Of a DNA stretch of 34,618 bases, positions 26,912 to 34,618 are shown piece by piece; the stretch's first letter is position 1, and each line of letters starts with the position of its first letter. The stretch comes from Rhodobacter sp. (GTDB lineage Bacteria > Pseudomonadota > Alphaproteobacteria > Rhodobacterales > Rhodobacteraceae): positions 1-34,618 of the forward strand of contig JADCEF010000056.1 of NCBI GenBank assembly GCA_020250445.1, written 5' to 3'. Under the pieces are notes generated by a model, which was not told the DNA's origin, did not search any database, and saw only the letters and a program-made list of their open reading frames with translations. Both the position numbers and the translations under genes were made by a program.

Positions 26912-28789
26912 CTACCGGCGCCCAACCTTGCGCAGGCCCAGAACTGCGGCGCGCTTGCGCGGATCGCTGTCAAACAGGCCGGCCAATTGTTCGGTCATTG
27001 CCCCGGCCAGCTGTTCCACATCGGTGATGGTCACGGCGCGGTTGTAATAGCGCGTCACGTCATGGCCGATGCCGATGGCGATAAGTTCGACCTGCCTGCG
27101 ACGTTCGACCATGGCAATCACATCGCGCAGATGCTTTTCCAGGTAATTGGCCGGGTTCACCGACAGGGTGGAATCATCCACCGGCGCACCGTCGGATATC
27201 ACCATCAGGATGCGCCGTGCCTCGGGGCGCGCGGCCAAACGGCGATGCGCCCATTCCAGCGCCTCGCCGTCGATATTCTCTTTCAGCAACCCTTCCTTCA
27301 TCATCAGCCCAAGGTTGGGCCGGGCGCGCCGCCAGGGCGCATCGGCGGATTTGTAGATGATGTGGCGCAGGTCGTTCAGCCGTCCGGGCTGCTGCGGGCG
27401 GCCCTGCGCCAGCCAGCGCTCGCGGCTTTGGCCGCCCTTCCAGGCACGGGTGGTGAAGCCCAGAATTTCCACCTTGACCGCGCAGCGTTCCAGCGTGCGC
27501 GCCAGCACATCGGCACAGATCGCGGCGATGGAAATCGGGCGGCCCCGCATCGAGCCGGAGTTGTCCAGAAGCAGCGTCACACAGGTATCACGGAATTCGG
27601 TATCCTTCTCGACCTTGAAGGACAGAGGCGTGGTCGGATTGGCCACCACGCGCGCCAGACGTCCCGCATCCAGGATGCCTTCCTCGCGGTCAAACTCCCA
27701 GCTGCGGTTCTGCTGGGCCTGAAGACGCCGCTGCAGCTTGTTGGCCAGGCGGCTGACGGCCCCCTTCAGCGGCTCCAGCTGCTGGTCCAGATAGGCGCGC
27801 AGCCGGTCAAGCTCTGCCGGTTCCGCCAGGTCTTCGGCGCGGACTTCCTCATCGAATTCGGTGGCATAGACAACGTAGTTCGGGTCGGCATCGGAATGGG
27901 GGGCGGGGGGCGGCGGTTCCTGCGGGGCTTCGCCTTCGGGCAGTTCGGCCTCGTCGCCCTGCTCCATCTCGGCCGCATCCTCCATCGCGACCTGGGCCTG
28001 TGCGGCGTCCTGCTGTTCGTCCTGGCTTTGTTCCGGGCTGGCCTCGCTGTCCTCTGGCTGCTCCTGCTCGTCCCCGGCAGACTCGGGGCTGTCAGGGTCC
28101 TGTTCGGCGTCGTCACCGCCCTCGTCCTGATTGTCCATGTCCGGGTCGTCGCCGAGCTGATCGCCATAGCCAAGGTCCGCGATCACCTTGCGGGTCAGCC
28201 GGGCAAAGGCCGCCTGATCGGCTAGCACATCGCCGATGGTCTCCAGCCTGGGGCCGGCCTGCTCTTCGATGAAGCCGCGCCACAGCCCCATCACATTGGC
28301 GGCCCCCTTGGGCAGGTCGCGCCCGGTGGCCAGATGGCGCACCAGATAGCCGGCGGCGGTGGCCAGCGGCGCGTCGGCGGCCTGGGTGATCTGGGAATAG
28401 CCCTTGCGGTCGGCGTCATGGCCGATCCTGGCATCGATATTGCCGGCGGTGCCGGGCATGGCGCGCGCGCCCACCGCCTCGCAGCGCGCGGTTTCCATGG
28501 CCTCGTAGATGTCGCGCGCCATCTGCCCGGTGGGGGCGTAGCGGGCACTGGTGGCCGCGTCGTGGAATTTGTGGCGCAGCGCAAAGGCATCGGCCGTGCC
28601 GCGCGCCAGCAGCACCTCATCGCGCGTCATGCGGCGGCTGACCTGCGGCAGGCGGACGCCGTCCTTGGTCATGCCCGGCGGATCGACCGAATAGGTCACC
28701 GTCAGCTCGGGGTCATCGGCCATGACCCTGGTTGCCTCGGCCAGGGCCTTCTTGAACGGATCGGCAGGGTTGTCTGTTGGCTTGGTCAT
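26912..28789 (-). CDS. cobT: aerobic cobaltochelatase subunit CobT
   Basis: CobT is one of the three subunits (CobN, CobS, CobT) that insert cobalt into hydrogenobyrinate a,c-diamide during aerobic cobalamin synthesis. The 625-residue protein has an N-terminal helical region, a strongly acidic Asp/Glu/Gln/Pro stretch at 214-300, and a C-terminal von Willebrand A domain with the MIDAS motif DNSGSMRG (409-416). The ISDGAP sequence further on is the later MIDAS loop. CobT forms a ring complex with the AAA+ subunit CobS, encoded about 580 bases upstream. CobN is not in the window. Confidence 0.95.
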   Translation of the reverse strand: MTKPTDNPADPFKKALAEATRVMADDPELTVTYSVDPPGMTKDGVRLPQVSRRMTRDEVLLARGTADAFALRHKFHDAATSARYAPTGQMARDIYEAMETARCEAVGARAMPGTAGNIDARIGHDADRKGYSQITQAADAPLATAAGYLVRHLATGRDLPKGAANVMGLWRGFIEEQAGPRLETIGDVLADQAAFARLTRKVIADLGYGDQLGDDPDMDNQDEGGDDAEQDPDSPESAGDEQEQPEDSEASPEQSQDEQQDAAQAQVAMEDAAEMEQGDEAELPEGEAPQEPPPPAPHSDADPNYVVYATEFDEEVRAEDLAEPAELDRLRAYLDQQLEPLKGAVSRLANKLQRRLQAQQNRSWEFDREEGILDAGRLARVVANPTTPLSFKVEKDTEFRDTCVTLLLDNSGSMRGRPISIAAICADVLARTLERCAVKVEILGFTTRAWKGGQSRERWLAQGRPQQPGRLNDLRHIIYKSADAPWRRARPNLGLMMKEGLLKENIDGEALEWAHRRLAARPEARRILMVISDGAPVDDSTLSVNPANYLEKHLRDVIAMVERRRQVELIAIGIGHDVTRYYNRAVTITDVEQLAGAMTEQLAGLFDSDPRKRAAVLGLRKVGRR

Positions 28790-28986
28790 GGCCCAGATAG
28801 ATCACCGGCATTGCCCGGCGGCAAGGGGCCGGGCGGCACTTTTGCAGGGGTGCAGCGCGGGCCTTTCCCGCCCCGGCCCCGCAGCCGCCCCAAAGGCTGA
28901 CCCCGCCCGCATCTTCCGTTCCGAAATATCCCCGGGGGGAACGGCCGCAGGCCTTGGGGGGCAGGCAGCCCCGCGCAATGCGGGTC
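28790..28986. other. non-coding interval between cobT and the exported-protein gene
   Basis: The 197 bases hold GC-rich stems only. CCGTTCC (28916-28922) and GGAACGG (28938-28944) form an inverted repeat around GAAATATCCCCGGGG. Similar GGGGATATTTCGG sequences are familiar from Rhodobacteraceae intergenic DNA and may act as a 3'-end or processing signal for the minus-strand transcript. Confidence 0.4.
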
Positions 28987-29376
28987 TCAGCGCAGGTCGC
29001 GGGTTTCGGGCTGTCTGGCGGCGAAATCGGAACAGTCCTGCATCAGGCTTTCGTACAGGTCACGGCTTTGCCGGTCGCCGCCAAAGAGGAAAGCTTCGAC
29101 CAGAAAGCGCATCTGCCGCCGCTGCGCGGCGATGAAGGCATCGATCGCGGCGTGCCCCTGTGTGGTCTGGCGCAGCGCCACCTGCCGGAACGCCCTGGCC
29201 AGTTCCAGGTCTTCCGGATCGCTGTCAAGATAGGGGGACGCCACGGCATAGTCAGCCTGCCCGAACCAAAGCGCCGCACATTGCGCCGCCGGAAACAGCG
29301 CGGGGTCATCGGCAGCCAACACCTGCCCCGCAAGGCCCGCAGCAAGGGCAAGCCCCGCCGCGGCGCGGCCCTTCAC
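28987..29376 (-). CDS. small exported protein between cobS and cobT, unknown function
   Basis: This is a 129-residue protein whose GTG start overlaps the cobS stop by four bases (GTGA), so it is probably translated with cobS. The first 21 residues ([13 protein letters not shown]... VLA) form a Sec signal peptide, predicting a periplasmic product. The mature part is helical, with two cysteines ([13 protein letters not shown]) that could form a disulfide, and motifs [13 protein letters not shown] and [15 protein letters not shown]. No family is recognised. A periplasmic protein is unexpected beside a cytoplasmic chelatase. Confidence 0.75.
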   Translation of the reverse strand: MKGRAAAGLALAAGLAGQVLAADDPALFPAAQCAALWFGQADYAVASPYLDSDPEDLELARAFRQVALRQTTQGHAAIDAFIAAQRRQMRFLVEAFLFGGDRQSRDLYESLMQDCSDFAARQPETRDLR

Positions 29377-30359
29377 TTCATCGCCATGCTTGCCGCACTT
29401 TCCGGCAGTTCTTCGGCAAAGCAGCGCTGGTAGAATTCGGCAACCGTCTGGCGTTCCAGCTCGTCGCATTTGTTCAGGAAGGTCAGGCGGAAGGCATAGC
29501 CGACGTTGCGGAAAATCTCGGCGTTCTGCGCCCAGGTGATCACGGTGCGCGGGCTCATGACGGTGGACAGATCGCCGTTCATGAAGGCGGTCCGCGTCAG
29601 GTCGGCGATGGTGACCATCTGGTTGATGGTCTTGCGGCCCTTTTCGGTGTTGTAATGCGGGCATTTCGCCAGAACGATGGCGGCTTCGGCATCATGGCTG
29701 AGGTAGTTCAGCGTGGCCACAAGGCTCCAGCGGTCCATCTGCGCCTGGTTGATCTGCTGCGTGCCATGGTAGAGGCCCGTGGTATCGCCCAGGCCCACCG
29801 TGTTCGAAGTGGCGAACAGCCGGAAATAGGGGTTCGGCGTGATGATCTCGTTCTGGTCCAGCAGGGTCAGCTTGCCGTCATGTTCCAGAACGCGCTGGAT
29901 CACGAACATCACATCGGGCCGGCCTGCGTCATATTCATCGAACACGATGGCAACCGGGTTGCGCAGCGCCCAGGGAAGGATGCCTTCGTGAAATTCCGTC
30001 ACCTGCTTGCCGTCGCGCAGCTTGATCGCATCCTTGCCGATCAGGTCGATCCGGCTGATGTGGCTGTCCAGGTTGACGCGCACGCAAGGCCAGTTAAGAC
30101 GGGCGGCGGTCTGTTCGATATGGGTGGATTTCCCGGTGCCGTGATAGCCCTGGATCATGACACGGCGGTTGTACTGAAACCCCGCCAGAATCGCCAGCGT
30201 GGTGTCGGGATCGAATTTGTAGGTGGGGTCGATGTCGGGCACGCGCTCGGACCGCTCTGCGAACCCTTTGACATGCATGTCGCTGTCGATGCCGAAGACA
30301 TCGCGGACCAGGATATCCTCGGTCGGTTTCATGTTTCTGTCCAAGACACCGTCTGCCAT
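29373..30359 (-). CDS. cobS: aerobic cobaltochelatase AAA+ subunit CobS
   Basis: CobS is the MoxR-like AAA+ ATPase of the cobaltochelatase. It pairs with CobT to drive cobalt insertion by CobN. The 328-residue protein has Walker A GYHGTGKS (71-78), Walker [11 protein letters not shown] (137-146), sensor-1 [12 protein letters not shown] and an arginine-rich C-terminal lid. Its N-terminus ([33 protein letters not shown]) is specific to CobS. The start is the ATG at 30359, with GGGACGAAAC before it; a longer frame upstream lacks family sequence. Confidence 0.96.
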   Translation of the reverse strand: MADGVLDRNMKPTEDILVRDVFGIDSDMHVKGFAERSERVPDIDPTYKFDPDTTLAILAGFQYNRRVMIQGYHGTGKSTHIEQTAARLNWPCVRVNLDSHISRIDLIGKDAIKLRDGKQVTEFHEGILPWALRNPVAIVFDEYDAGRPDVMFVIQRVLEHDGKLTLLDQNEIITPNPYFRLFATSNTVGLGDTTGLYHGTQQINQAQMDRWSLVATLNYLSHDAEAAIVLAKCPHYNTEKGRKTINQMVTIADLTRTAFMNGDLSTVMSPRTVITWAQNAEIFRNVGYAFRLTFLNKCDELERQTVAEFYQRCFAEELPESAASMAMK

Positions 30360-30690
30360 GTTTCGTCCCGCCCCGCGCTGATCCGCCGTTTGATGGAACA
30401 TAACGCGCGGGGGTGCAAGGGGAAGGCGGGACGTCCCGGCACTGGCCGCTTGCGACAGGGCCGGGGTTTGGCCGGACGGCGGGGCACCCTTGCGCCTGTG
30501 CTTTGGTGTGACCGGGATCAGGGCAGGCATGACGCGGGGGGTCTTGCGTTCCATGGGCCGTGTCGCGGCGGCGGGCGCGTGGATCGGGGGGCATATGCCC
30601 GACAACGGGGCCAAAGCCTGGCCGCCGGACCCATCGCAGAACCGGGGTGCTGATGGCCATGGTCCCTACGGGCTGCAAAAGGGCGCAGGA
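30360..30690. other. gene-free interval upstream of cobS
   Basis: These 331 bases between the J-domain gene and cobS are GC-rich. They contain several short open frames on both strands, but none has a plausible start signal or protein-like composition. Nothing functional is identified; the cobS promoter is presumably here. Confidence 0.4.
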
Positions 30691-31326
30691 TCAGTCGCGG
30701 AAGAAGCGGCTTTCCTTGATCTGGTCCCAGGCCCAGACGACTTCCTGCAGGCGGTCCTCGTCGTCGCGGTTGCCGCCGTTCATGTCGGGGTGAAGGTCTT
30801 TGACAAGCGATTTGTACTGGCGGCGGATCTCGGTGCGGGTCCAGGTGTCGCGCGCATCCAGAATCTCCAGCGCCTTGCGTTCGGTCGATGGCAGCCTGCG
30901 GGTGGCAGTGCCGCTGGGCTTGCCGGGGTTCTGGGTGGCTTTTTCGCCCAGGATCGACAGCGGATCGCTGACGCCAAGCCGTGACCAGGCCCGGCCTTCG
31001 TCCGGGCGCTTGCCGAAGGGCTGGGTTTCCCGCCCCCAAAGCCGGTCCTTGTCCAGAAACTTCTGGAATTCATCATCGGTCGTGCCCTGGAAGAAATTCC
31101 ACTTCAGATTGTATTCGCGCACGTGATCGCGGCAGAACCAGAAGAATTCATCCAGAAGGTCGGGCGACTTCGGGGCGCGGTACTGACCGGGCCGGGTGCA
31201 GCCCGCATGGTCGCAGCCCCGGTCAGACGTGTCAAAGGCCCCGGACATGCCGCGACGGCCGGTCTTGCGCCGTTTCTTGTCGGACGACACCCGGATGTCG
31301 AACTCGAAGGGGGGGCGGTCTGCCAT
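30691..31326 (-). CDS. J-domain (DnaJ-type) co-chaperone-like protein
   Basis: This 211-residue protein has a C-terminal J domain at about 150-211. Its HPD motif is at 179-181, within YKSLVKDLHPDMNGG, and the final helix is VVWAWDQIKESRFF. The J domain stimulates the ATPase of an Hsp70 such as DnaK. The N-terminal part carries CDHAGC and FWFCRDHVREYN, which look like a metal- or client-binding module. There is no G/F or zinc-finger region, so it is not a canonical DnaJ. Rhodobacterales genomes often carry such a gene next to cobS. It is divergent from bolA. Confidence 0.92.
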   Translation of the reverse strand: MADRPPFEFDIRVSSDKKRRKTGRRGMSGAFDTSDRGCDHAGCTRPGQYRAPKSPDLLDEFFWFCRDHVREYNLKWNFFQGTTDDEFQKFLDKDRLWGRETQPFGKRPDEGRAWSRLGVSDPLSILGEKATQNPGKPSGTATRRLPSTERKALEILDARDTWTRTEIRRQYKSLVKDLHPDMNGGNRDDEDRLQEVVWAWDQIKESRFFRD

Positions 31327-31400
31327 CGGTGTTGCCTTTCTGACTCGGACGCAAGAGTTTAGGGTTTCCGCCGGGGGATAGAAGGGGTGAATGGCTGAAA

Positions 31401-31670
31401 ATGCGGATAACGGATGAAATTCATGCGCGCCTGACTGCGGCCTTTGCGCCGACCGTGCTGCAGGTTGTCGATGAAAGCGACCAGCATCGCGGCCATGGCG
31501 GCTGGCGGGAAGAAGGCGAAAGCCATTTCCGCGTGGTCATCGTGTCGTCCGCCTTCGCGGCGATGGGCCGGATTGACCGCCACCGCGCGGTTCATGCCGC
31601 CCTGGGACCCGGCCTTGTCGGCCGCATTCACGCCCTGGCGCTGGAGATCAGCGCCCCCGCCTCAGCCTGA
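31401..31670 (+). CDS. bolA: BolA family protein
   Basis: This is an 89-residue BolA-type protein with the class II KH-like fold. It has MRITDEIHARLTAAFAPTVLQVVDES at the N-terminus, HRGHGG (a conserved His-Gly segment), ESHFRVVIVSSAF, and RHRAVHAALGPGLVGRIHALAL, whose invariant His takes part in Fe-S cluster sharing with monothiol glutaredoxins. It is likely cytoplasmic, in iron-sulphur or envelope stress regulation. The ATG is at 31401. Its end overlaps the convergent DUF4177 gene by 9 bases. Confidence 0.92.
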   Translation: MRITDEIHARLTAAFAPTVLQVVDESDQHRGHGGWREEGESHFRVVIVSSAFAAMGRIDRHRAVHAALGPGLVGRIHALALEISAPASA

Positions 31671-32060
31671 CGCCGTCTCTTCGCTGCGCGCCGGGCCAAG
31701 GGGCGGGGCCTGCGGCGCAGCCTTGGGGTCCGCGACCAGCCTTGGTGCGGCACCCTCTGCTGCGGTTGCGGTCAGGACCGGCGCGGCAAGCTGCTGTGGC
31801 GCAACCGGTTCTGCGGCGCGATCCGCCTGCAGCGGCCGGCGGAACACCAGCATGTGCTGGAATGCGGTTGTCCTGCCGGTCAGGCCGGCCCGTTCCTCGC
31901 AAGGAAGGGTGTCGGCGCGCAGGTATTCCCAGCCGTCGCGGCCCAGGTCGTTCATCAGCCGTGTCAGGGCCACCGCAAACCGGTCTGCCGTGGTTTTGGC
32001 ATCGCGCGCCTTTTCGCCCCGGCGCGGCGCAGGAACCACCTGATATTCGTACCGCTGCAT
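31662..32060 (-). CDS. DUF4177 domain protein
   Basis: The 132-residue protein has the short DUF4177 signature at its N-terminus: MQRYEYQVVPAPRRG, then LMNDLGRDGWEYLRADTLPCEE and FQHMLVFRRPL (about residues 65-76). An Ala/Pro-rich disordered tail of about 55 residues follows. The DGWEYL motif is the usual mark of this family, whose role is unknown. The ATG at 32060 is close to a GGGGGC ribosome-binding site. It converges with bolA, overlapping by 9 bases. Confidence 0.85.
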   Translation of the reverse strand: MQRYEYQVVPAPRRGEKARDAKTTADRFAVALTRLMNDLGRDGWEYLRADTLPCEERAGLTGRTTAFQHMLVFRRPLQADRAAEPVAPQQLAAPVLTATAAEGAAPRLVADPKAAPQAPPLGPARSEETASG

Positions 32061-32213
32061 GTCCGCCCCCTTGCAGATTTAAGGCACAGACTAGCGGGAT
32101 TCGGGGGCCAGGGCCAAGGGAAGAAAGGCGTTCCGGGCCGGCGGGGGTTTTGCGCCACAGGGGCCATGGGTGGCGGGGACGGCTGCACGCGGCGCAACGC
32201 TTAAGCCGGGGGG

Positions 32214-33992
32214 TCAAAGGGCGGCGAGTTGTGCGAGCAGGTCGTCGCGCAGCCGGGTGGCCTTCGCGTGGTTGTGCGGCATATGGTCAGGGTCATAAAC
32301 CGTCAGCGCCGCCATCACATGATCAAGGGCTGCGCGCAGATGCGGGGCGGGGTTTGTGCAGGTGTCATGCGCGGCGCGGGCCTGTTCCAGCAGCGCCATG
32401 TTTTCCTGTGTCATGGCCCAGTGCACCGGATGATCCGCGCGGGTGCGCACCTCCAGCGCCGCGCGGTAAGCATCCACTGCCTGCCCCAGCAGCGCCGCCC
32501 CCGCCGCGCCCCCGGTGCGGCTGCCTTGATTCTTCAGGGCAATGGCGAGGTTCTGCGTCGTCATGGCCCAGCGCACCGGATGATCCGCAGGGGTGGTGAC
32601 CTCCAGCGCCGCGCGGTAGGCAGCCACCGCCTGCCCCAGCAGCGCGGCCCCTGCCGCCCCCCCGGTGCGGATGCCCTGTTCTTGCAGAGCATTGGCCATG
32701 TTCTGCGTCGTCATGGCCCAACGCACCGGATGATCCCCGAGGGTGGTGACCTCCAGCGCCGCGCGGTAGGCATCCACCGCCTGCCCCAGCAGCGCGGCCC
32801 CCGCCGCCCCCTCGGTGCGGCTGCCCTGTTCTTGCAGGGCAATGGCAAAGTTCTGCATCGAGTCGGCCCAGTCCTCCTGATGATCCGCGCGGGTCCGAAC
32901 CTCCAGCGCCGCGCGATAGGCAACCACCGCCTGTCCCATCAGCGCCGCCCCCGCCGCCCCCTCGGTGCGCCTGCCCTGGTCTTTCAGGGCAAGGGCGAGG
33001 TTCTGCGTCGTCCCGGCCCAGTGCACCGGGTGATCCGCGCGGGTATAAACCCTCAGCGCCGCGCGGTAGGCATCCACTGCCTGCCCCAGCAGCGCGGCCC
33101 CCGCCGCCCCCTCTATGCGGCTGCCCTGTTCTTGTAGGGCAATGGCGAGGTTGTTCTGGAGGCTGGCCCAGAGCACGGGGTCGGTGGATTGCGGCAGATC
33201 TGCCAGCGCGTCGTGGATCATCCGGGCCGACAGCGCCATGCCGGGGCCGCCGTAGCGCAGACCGTGGGCAAAGAGCCGGTCTTCATAGCCATGCCGCCGC
33301 CGCGCCGGTTCCAGCGGGTCGATCCCTGCGAAACTGTCAGCAGCACCAGAGAGCAGGCGGTAGGCCTGTTCGACCTGGCCGCGCGGCAGGGCGTTGGCGG
33401 CGCGGGCCTCGGCGGTTTTGGCGGCGATGTCGGCCTCAACCTCGTGCACCCGACTGAGCAGCGCCTCGACCTCGTCGAAATCCGGCCGCTCGGCGGCATC
33501 TTGCGCCGCAGCCTTCAGGTTGCCCAGACCCGCGATGCGTTCATCCAGCGCGTCGATCTGGACGCGGTAGGTGCGATATTCCTCGGCCTTCTTGGTCAGG
33601 AAGCCGTGCAGATTGGAGTCCGAGAGGTCTTCGGGCGTCTCCTGACCGAAGGCGCGGGCAAGGGAGTAGAGTTCGCTGCGGGTGGCTTTCGCAATGTTAT
33701 TCAGGATGTCGGCCATCGCGTACGGGTCGGGTGGCCTGGGACTGCGCAGCGCCGCAATCTGTTCAGGGGTTACGTCAAGCGCGTCGCACAGCGCCTTGAT
33801 GGTCTTGGCTTGAGGTTTACTGACGGAACCCGCCTCCAACCGCTGAATCCGCGACTTGCCGCCTTCACCTGCAGGATCAGATGCGCGCCCAAAGGCTTTC
33901 ACTGCAAGCTGCGAAAGACTCAAGCCAAGCGCATTCCGTTTCTCATGGACCAAGCGCCCGAATCTGACGCCGAAGCTCTCGGTATTCGTCAA
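32214..33992 (-). CDS. XRE-type helix-turn-helix protein with five 50-residue TPR-like repeats
   Basis: This is a 592-residue protein. Residues 6-80 form an XRE/Cro-type DNA-binding domain (FGRLVHEKRNALGLSLSQLA, RIQRLEAGSVSKPQAKTIKAL). Residues 90-270 are helical and partly coiled coil (ELYSLARAFGQETPEDL, KKAEEYRTYRVQIDALDERI, VEALLSRVHEVEADIAAKTAEA). Residues 281-530 are five near-identical 50-residue repeats with core QNLAIALQEQGSRTEGAAG and YRAALEV.TRADHP, read as TPR-like helix pairs. A non-repeat cap closes the protein. The start is TTG at 33992 with GGAG ten bases upstream; no ATG or GTG precedes the HTH in frame. It is probably a regulator whose repeats bind a protein or peptide ligand. 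It is divergent from a small hydrophobic protein gene. TPR-containing XRE regulators are known, but the exact role is open. Confidence 0.85.
   Translation of the reverse strand: MTNTESFGVRFGRLVHEKRNALGLSLSQLAVKAFGRASDPAGEGGKSRIQRLEAGSVSKPQAKTIKALCDALDVTPEQIAALRSPRPPDPYAMADILNNIAKATRSELYSLARAFGQETPEDLSDSNLHGFLTKKAEEYRTYRVQIDALDERIAGLGNLKAAAQDAAERPDFDEVEALLSRVHEVEADIAAKTAEARAANALPRGQVEQAYRLLSGAADSFAGIDPLEPARRRHGYEDRLFAHGLRYGGPGMALSARMIHDALADLPQSTDPVLWASLQNNLAIALQEQGSRIEGAAGAALLGQAVDAYRAALRVYTRADHPVHWAGTTQNLALALKDQGRRTEGAAGAALMGQAVVAYRAALEVRTRADHQEDWADSMQNFAIALQEQGSRTEGAAGAALLGQAVDAYRAALEVTTLGDHPVRWAMTTQNMANALQEQGIRTGGAAGAALLGQAVAAYRAALEVTTPADHPVRWAMTTQNLAIALKNQGSRTGGAAGAALLGQAVDAYRAALEVRTRADHPVHWAMTQENMALLEQARAAHDTCTNPAPHLRAALDHVMAALTVYDPDHMPHNHAKATRLRDDLLAQLAAL
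32401..33150. repeat. five tandem 150-bp repeats within the XRE-TPR gene
   Basis: Units start at 32401, 32551, 32701, 32851 and 33001, each exactly 150 bases. Three of them share TTCTGCGTCGTC at the same place (32551, 32701, 33001) and almost identical middles such as GCCGCGCGGTAGGCA. Nucleotide as well as protein identity is high, including at third positions, which indicates recent expansion or gene conversion. Confidence 0.92.
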
Positions 33993-34000
33993 TTTCCGTC

Positions 34001-34064
34001 AACTCCAGCCAACTTCAGCAGTCGGGGCAAACCGTCACGCACCGGGTAATTCTGGAGTTACCCG
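34001..34064. promoter_or_regulatory. inverted repeats upstream of the XRE-TPR gene (operator or RNA switch candidate)
   Basis: CGGGTAA (34043-34049) and TTACCCG (34058-34064) form a 7-bp inverted repeat with an 8-base centre. Separately, AACTCCAG (34001-34008) and CTGGAGTT (34052-34059) are complementary. On the minus-strand transcript the second pair joins the hairpin loop sequence CTCCAG to the CTGGAG ribosome-binding site of the XRE-TPR gene. Palindromes are also the usual shape of XRE operators, so either reading is possible. Confidence 0.4.
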
Positions 34065-34117
34065 AGGGGAAAAACAAGCCGGACGCGGCTCAATCTTCTG
34101 GATGGATGGAGACGACG

Positions 34118-34282
34118 ATGATTGAGAAAGCAATGAACTGCGCCCGCCAAGCCTTCTGTTCCAAGGTCATCTACGCCGGGCTGGCGCTGGCCTATGGGGC
34201 GGCATGTTTCGGGGTGGACAAGGAGGCGGTGCAGATTGCCCTGACCGGGCTTTATGCCGCGCTGGTGATGGCGCGGCACTGA
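34118..34282 (+). CDS. 54-residue hydrophobic small protein
   Basis: This short gene begins at the ATG at 34118, preceded by GGAG eight bases upstream. It encodes MIEKAMNCARQAFCSK, a hydrophobic segment VIYAGLALAYGAACFG (17-32), a charged turn VDKEA, a second segment VQIALTGLYAALVMA (38-52) and RH. Two short membrane helices in a hairpin are likely, and there are three cysteines. Codon use fits the local genes. It is divergent from the XRE-TPR gene, with start codons 125 bases apart, so the two may be co-regulated. It could be a small membrane protein, holin-like or toxin-like; none of these is established. Confidence 0.6.
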   Translation: MIEKAMNCARQAFCSKVIYAGLALAYGAACFGVDKEAVQIALTGLYAALVMARH

Positions 34283-34618
34283 CTGGGTGCCGAAAAACCG
34301 CCAGCCGCACGGGCCGATGGCCGCAGGACCGGACTTTCTTCCGCATGCGCCCTGCACGGTCTGGCCGGGGCGAAGGCCCCTGGCAGAGAATCCGGTCATC
34401 CCGGAATGCACAGGAACGCCCCATCGGGCGGGAACAGGAAACGCGACCCGCGTTTCCCCCGCCCGTGCGGGACGGTGCCCTGTAGACCGGCAGGTCCGGG
34501 ACCAGCAGAGGCCAGCGCCCGACCCGCCGGTCGAGAAGCGCCCGCCGGTGGCGGGGCGGTCGCTGGCCGGGGGCTTCGGGCCCCCTGCCGGTCCTTATCC
34601 CTGCGCGGCGCTGTGGCA
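34283..34618. repeat. dispersed hairpin repeat, right copy (inverted relative to the left copy)
   Basis: This is a gene-free end of the window. Module A at about 34365-34485 is the reverse complement of about 121-243, with a 30-base identical core (34436-34465) containing the same 9-bp stem. It is preceded by a GGGGC-GAAG-GCCCC hairpin near 34376-34390. Module B at 34559-34618 matches about 239-293 in reverse complement. Modules A and B occur in the opposite order relative to the left copy, so the element is modular and may continue beyond the edge. Confidence 0.75.

Noticed and set aside
32401-33150. Link between the 150-bp coding repeats here and the 150-bp intergenic tandem near 13.6 kb
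   Set aside because: The sequences are unrelated; the shared period appears coincidental.

Overview
The window is GC-rich chromosomal DNA from an alphaproteobacterium, most likely a member of the Rhodobacteraceae (Rhodobacter/Paracoccus/Gemmobacter-like). The main evidence is the gene order ftsW-murG-murC-DUF2484-murB-ddl-ftsQ-ftsA-ftsZ-lpxC-bamD-recN, the DUF2484 protein between murC and murB, the aerobic-type cobaltochelatase genes cobS and cobT, and a J-domain gene upstream of cobS. No tRNA, rRNA, CRISPR array or complete insertion sequence was seen.

Layout. 1-423: a possible fragment of a gene leaving the left edge, then a hairpin-rich repeat. 424-5928: a SAM-dependent methyltransferase divergent from uvrB, a lower-GC islet with a small winged-helix-like protein and a run of hairpins, a GlsB-type membrane protein, two small genes and a ParA-type ATPase. 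6310-7882: a compact restriction-modification-like pair (C5-cytosine methyltransferase followed by an HNH endonuclease), divergent from ftsW. 8132-24204: a long plus-strand run covering late peptidoglycan precursor synthesis (murG, murC, murB, ddl), the divisome (ftsW, ftsQ, ftsA, ftsZ), lipid A synthesis (lpxC), outer-membrane assembly (bamD) and DNA repair (recN). This run is interrupted at 12194-14514 by an Ala/Ser-rich hypothetical gene and about 1 kb of duplicated hairpin repeats. 24205-31326: mostly minus-strand housekeeping genes (NTF2-like, DUF427, aminopeptidase P, cobT, a small exported protein, cobS, J-domain protein). 31401-34618: bolA, a DUF4177 protein, an XRE-TPR protein with five near-identical 50-residue repeats, a divergent 54-residue hydrophobic protein, and a second, inverted copy of the left-end repeat.

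How it works together. The central run couples supply of lipid II to assembly of the division ring. ATGA overlaps (murG/murC, ftsQ/ftsA) suggest translational coupling, while ftsZ and lpxC have their own candidate promoters and ftsZ ends at a clear intrinsic terminator. The accessory points of interest are the methylase/HNH pair at the 5' edge of the division cluster, the repeat block inside it, the hairpin string near 4.1-4.3 kb, and the XRE-TPR / small hydrophobic protein pair, whose shared upstream region holds inverted repeats that can also pair with the ribosome-binding site of the XRE-TPR gene. All functions are inferred by reading protein motifs; no database search was run.
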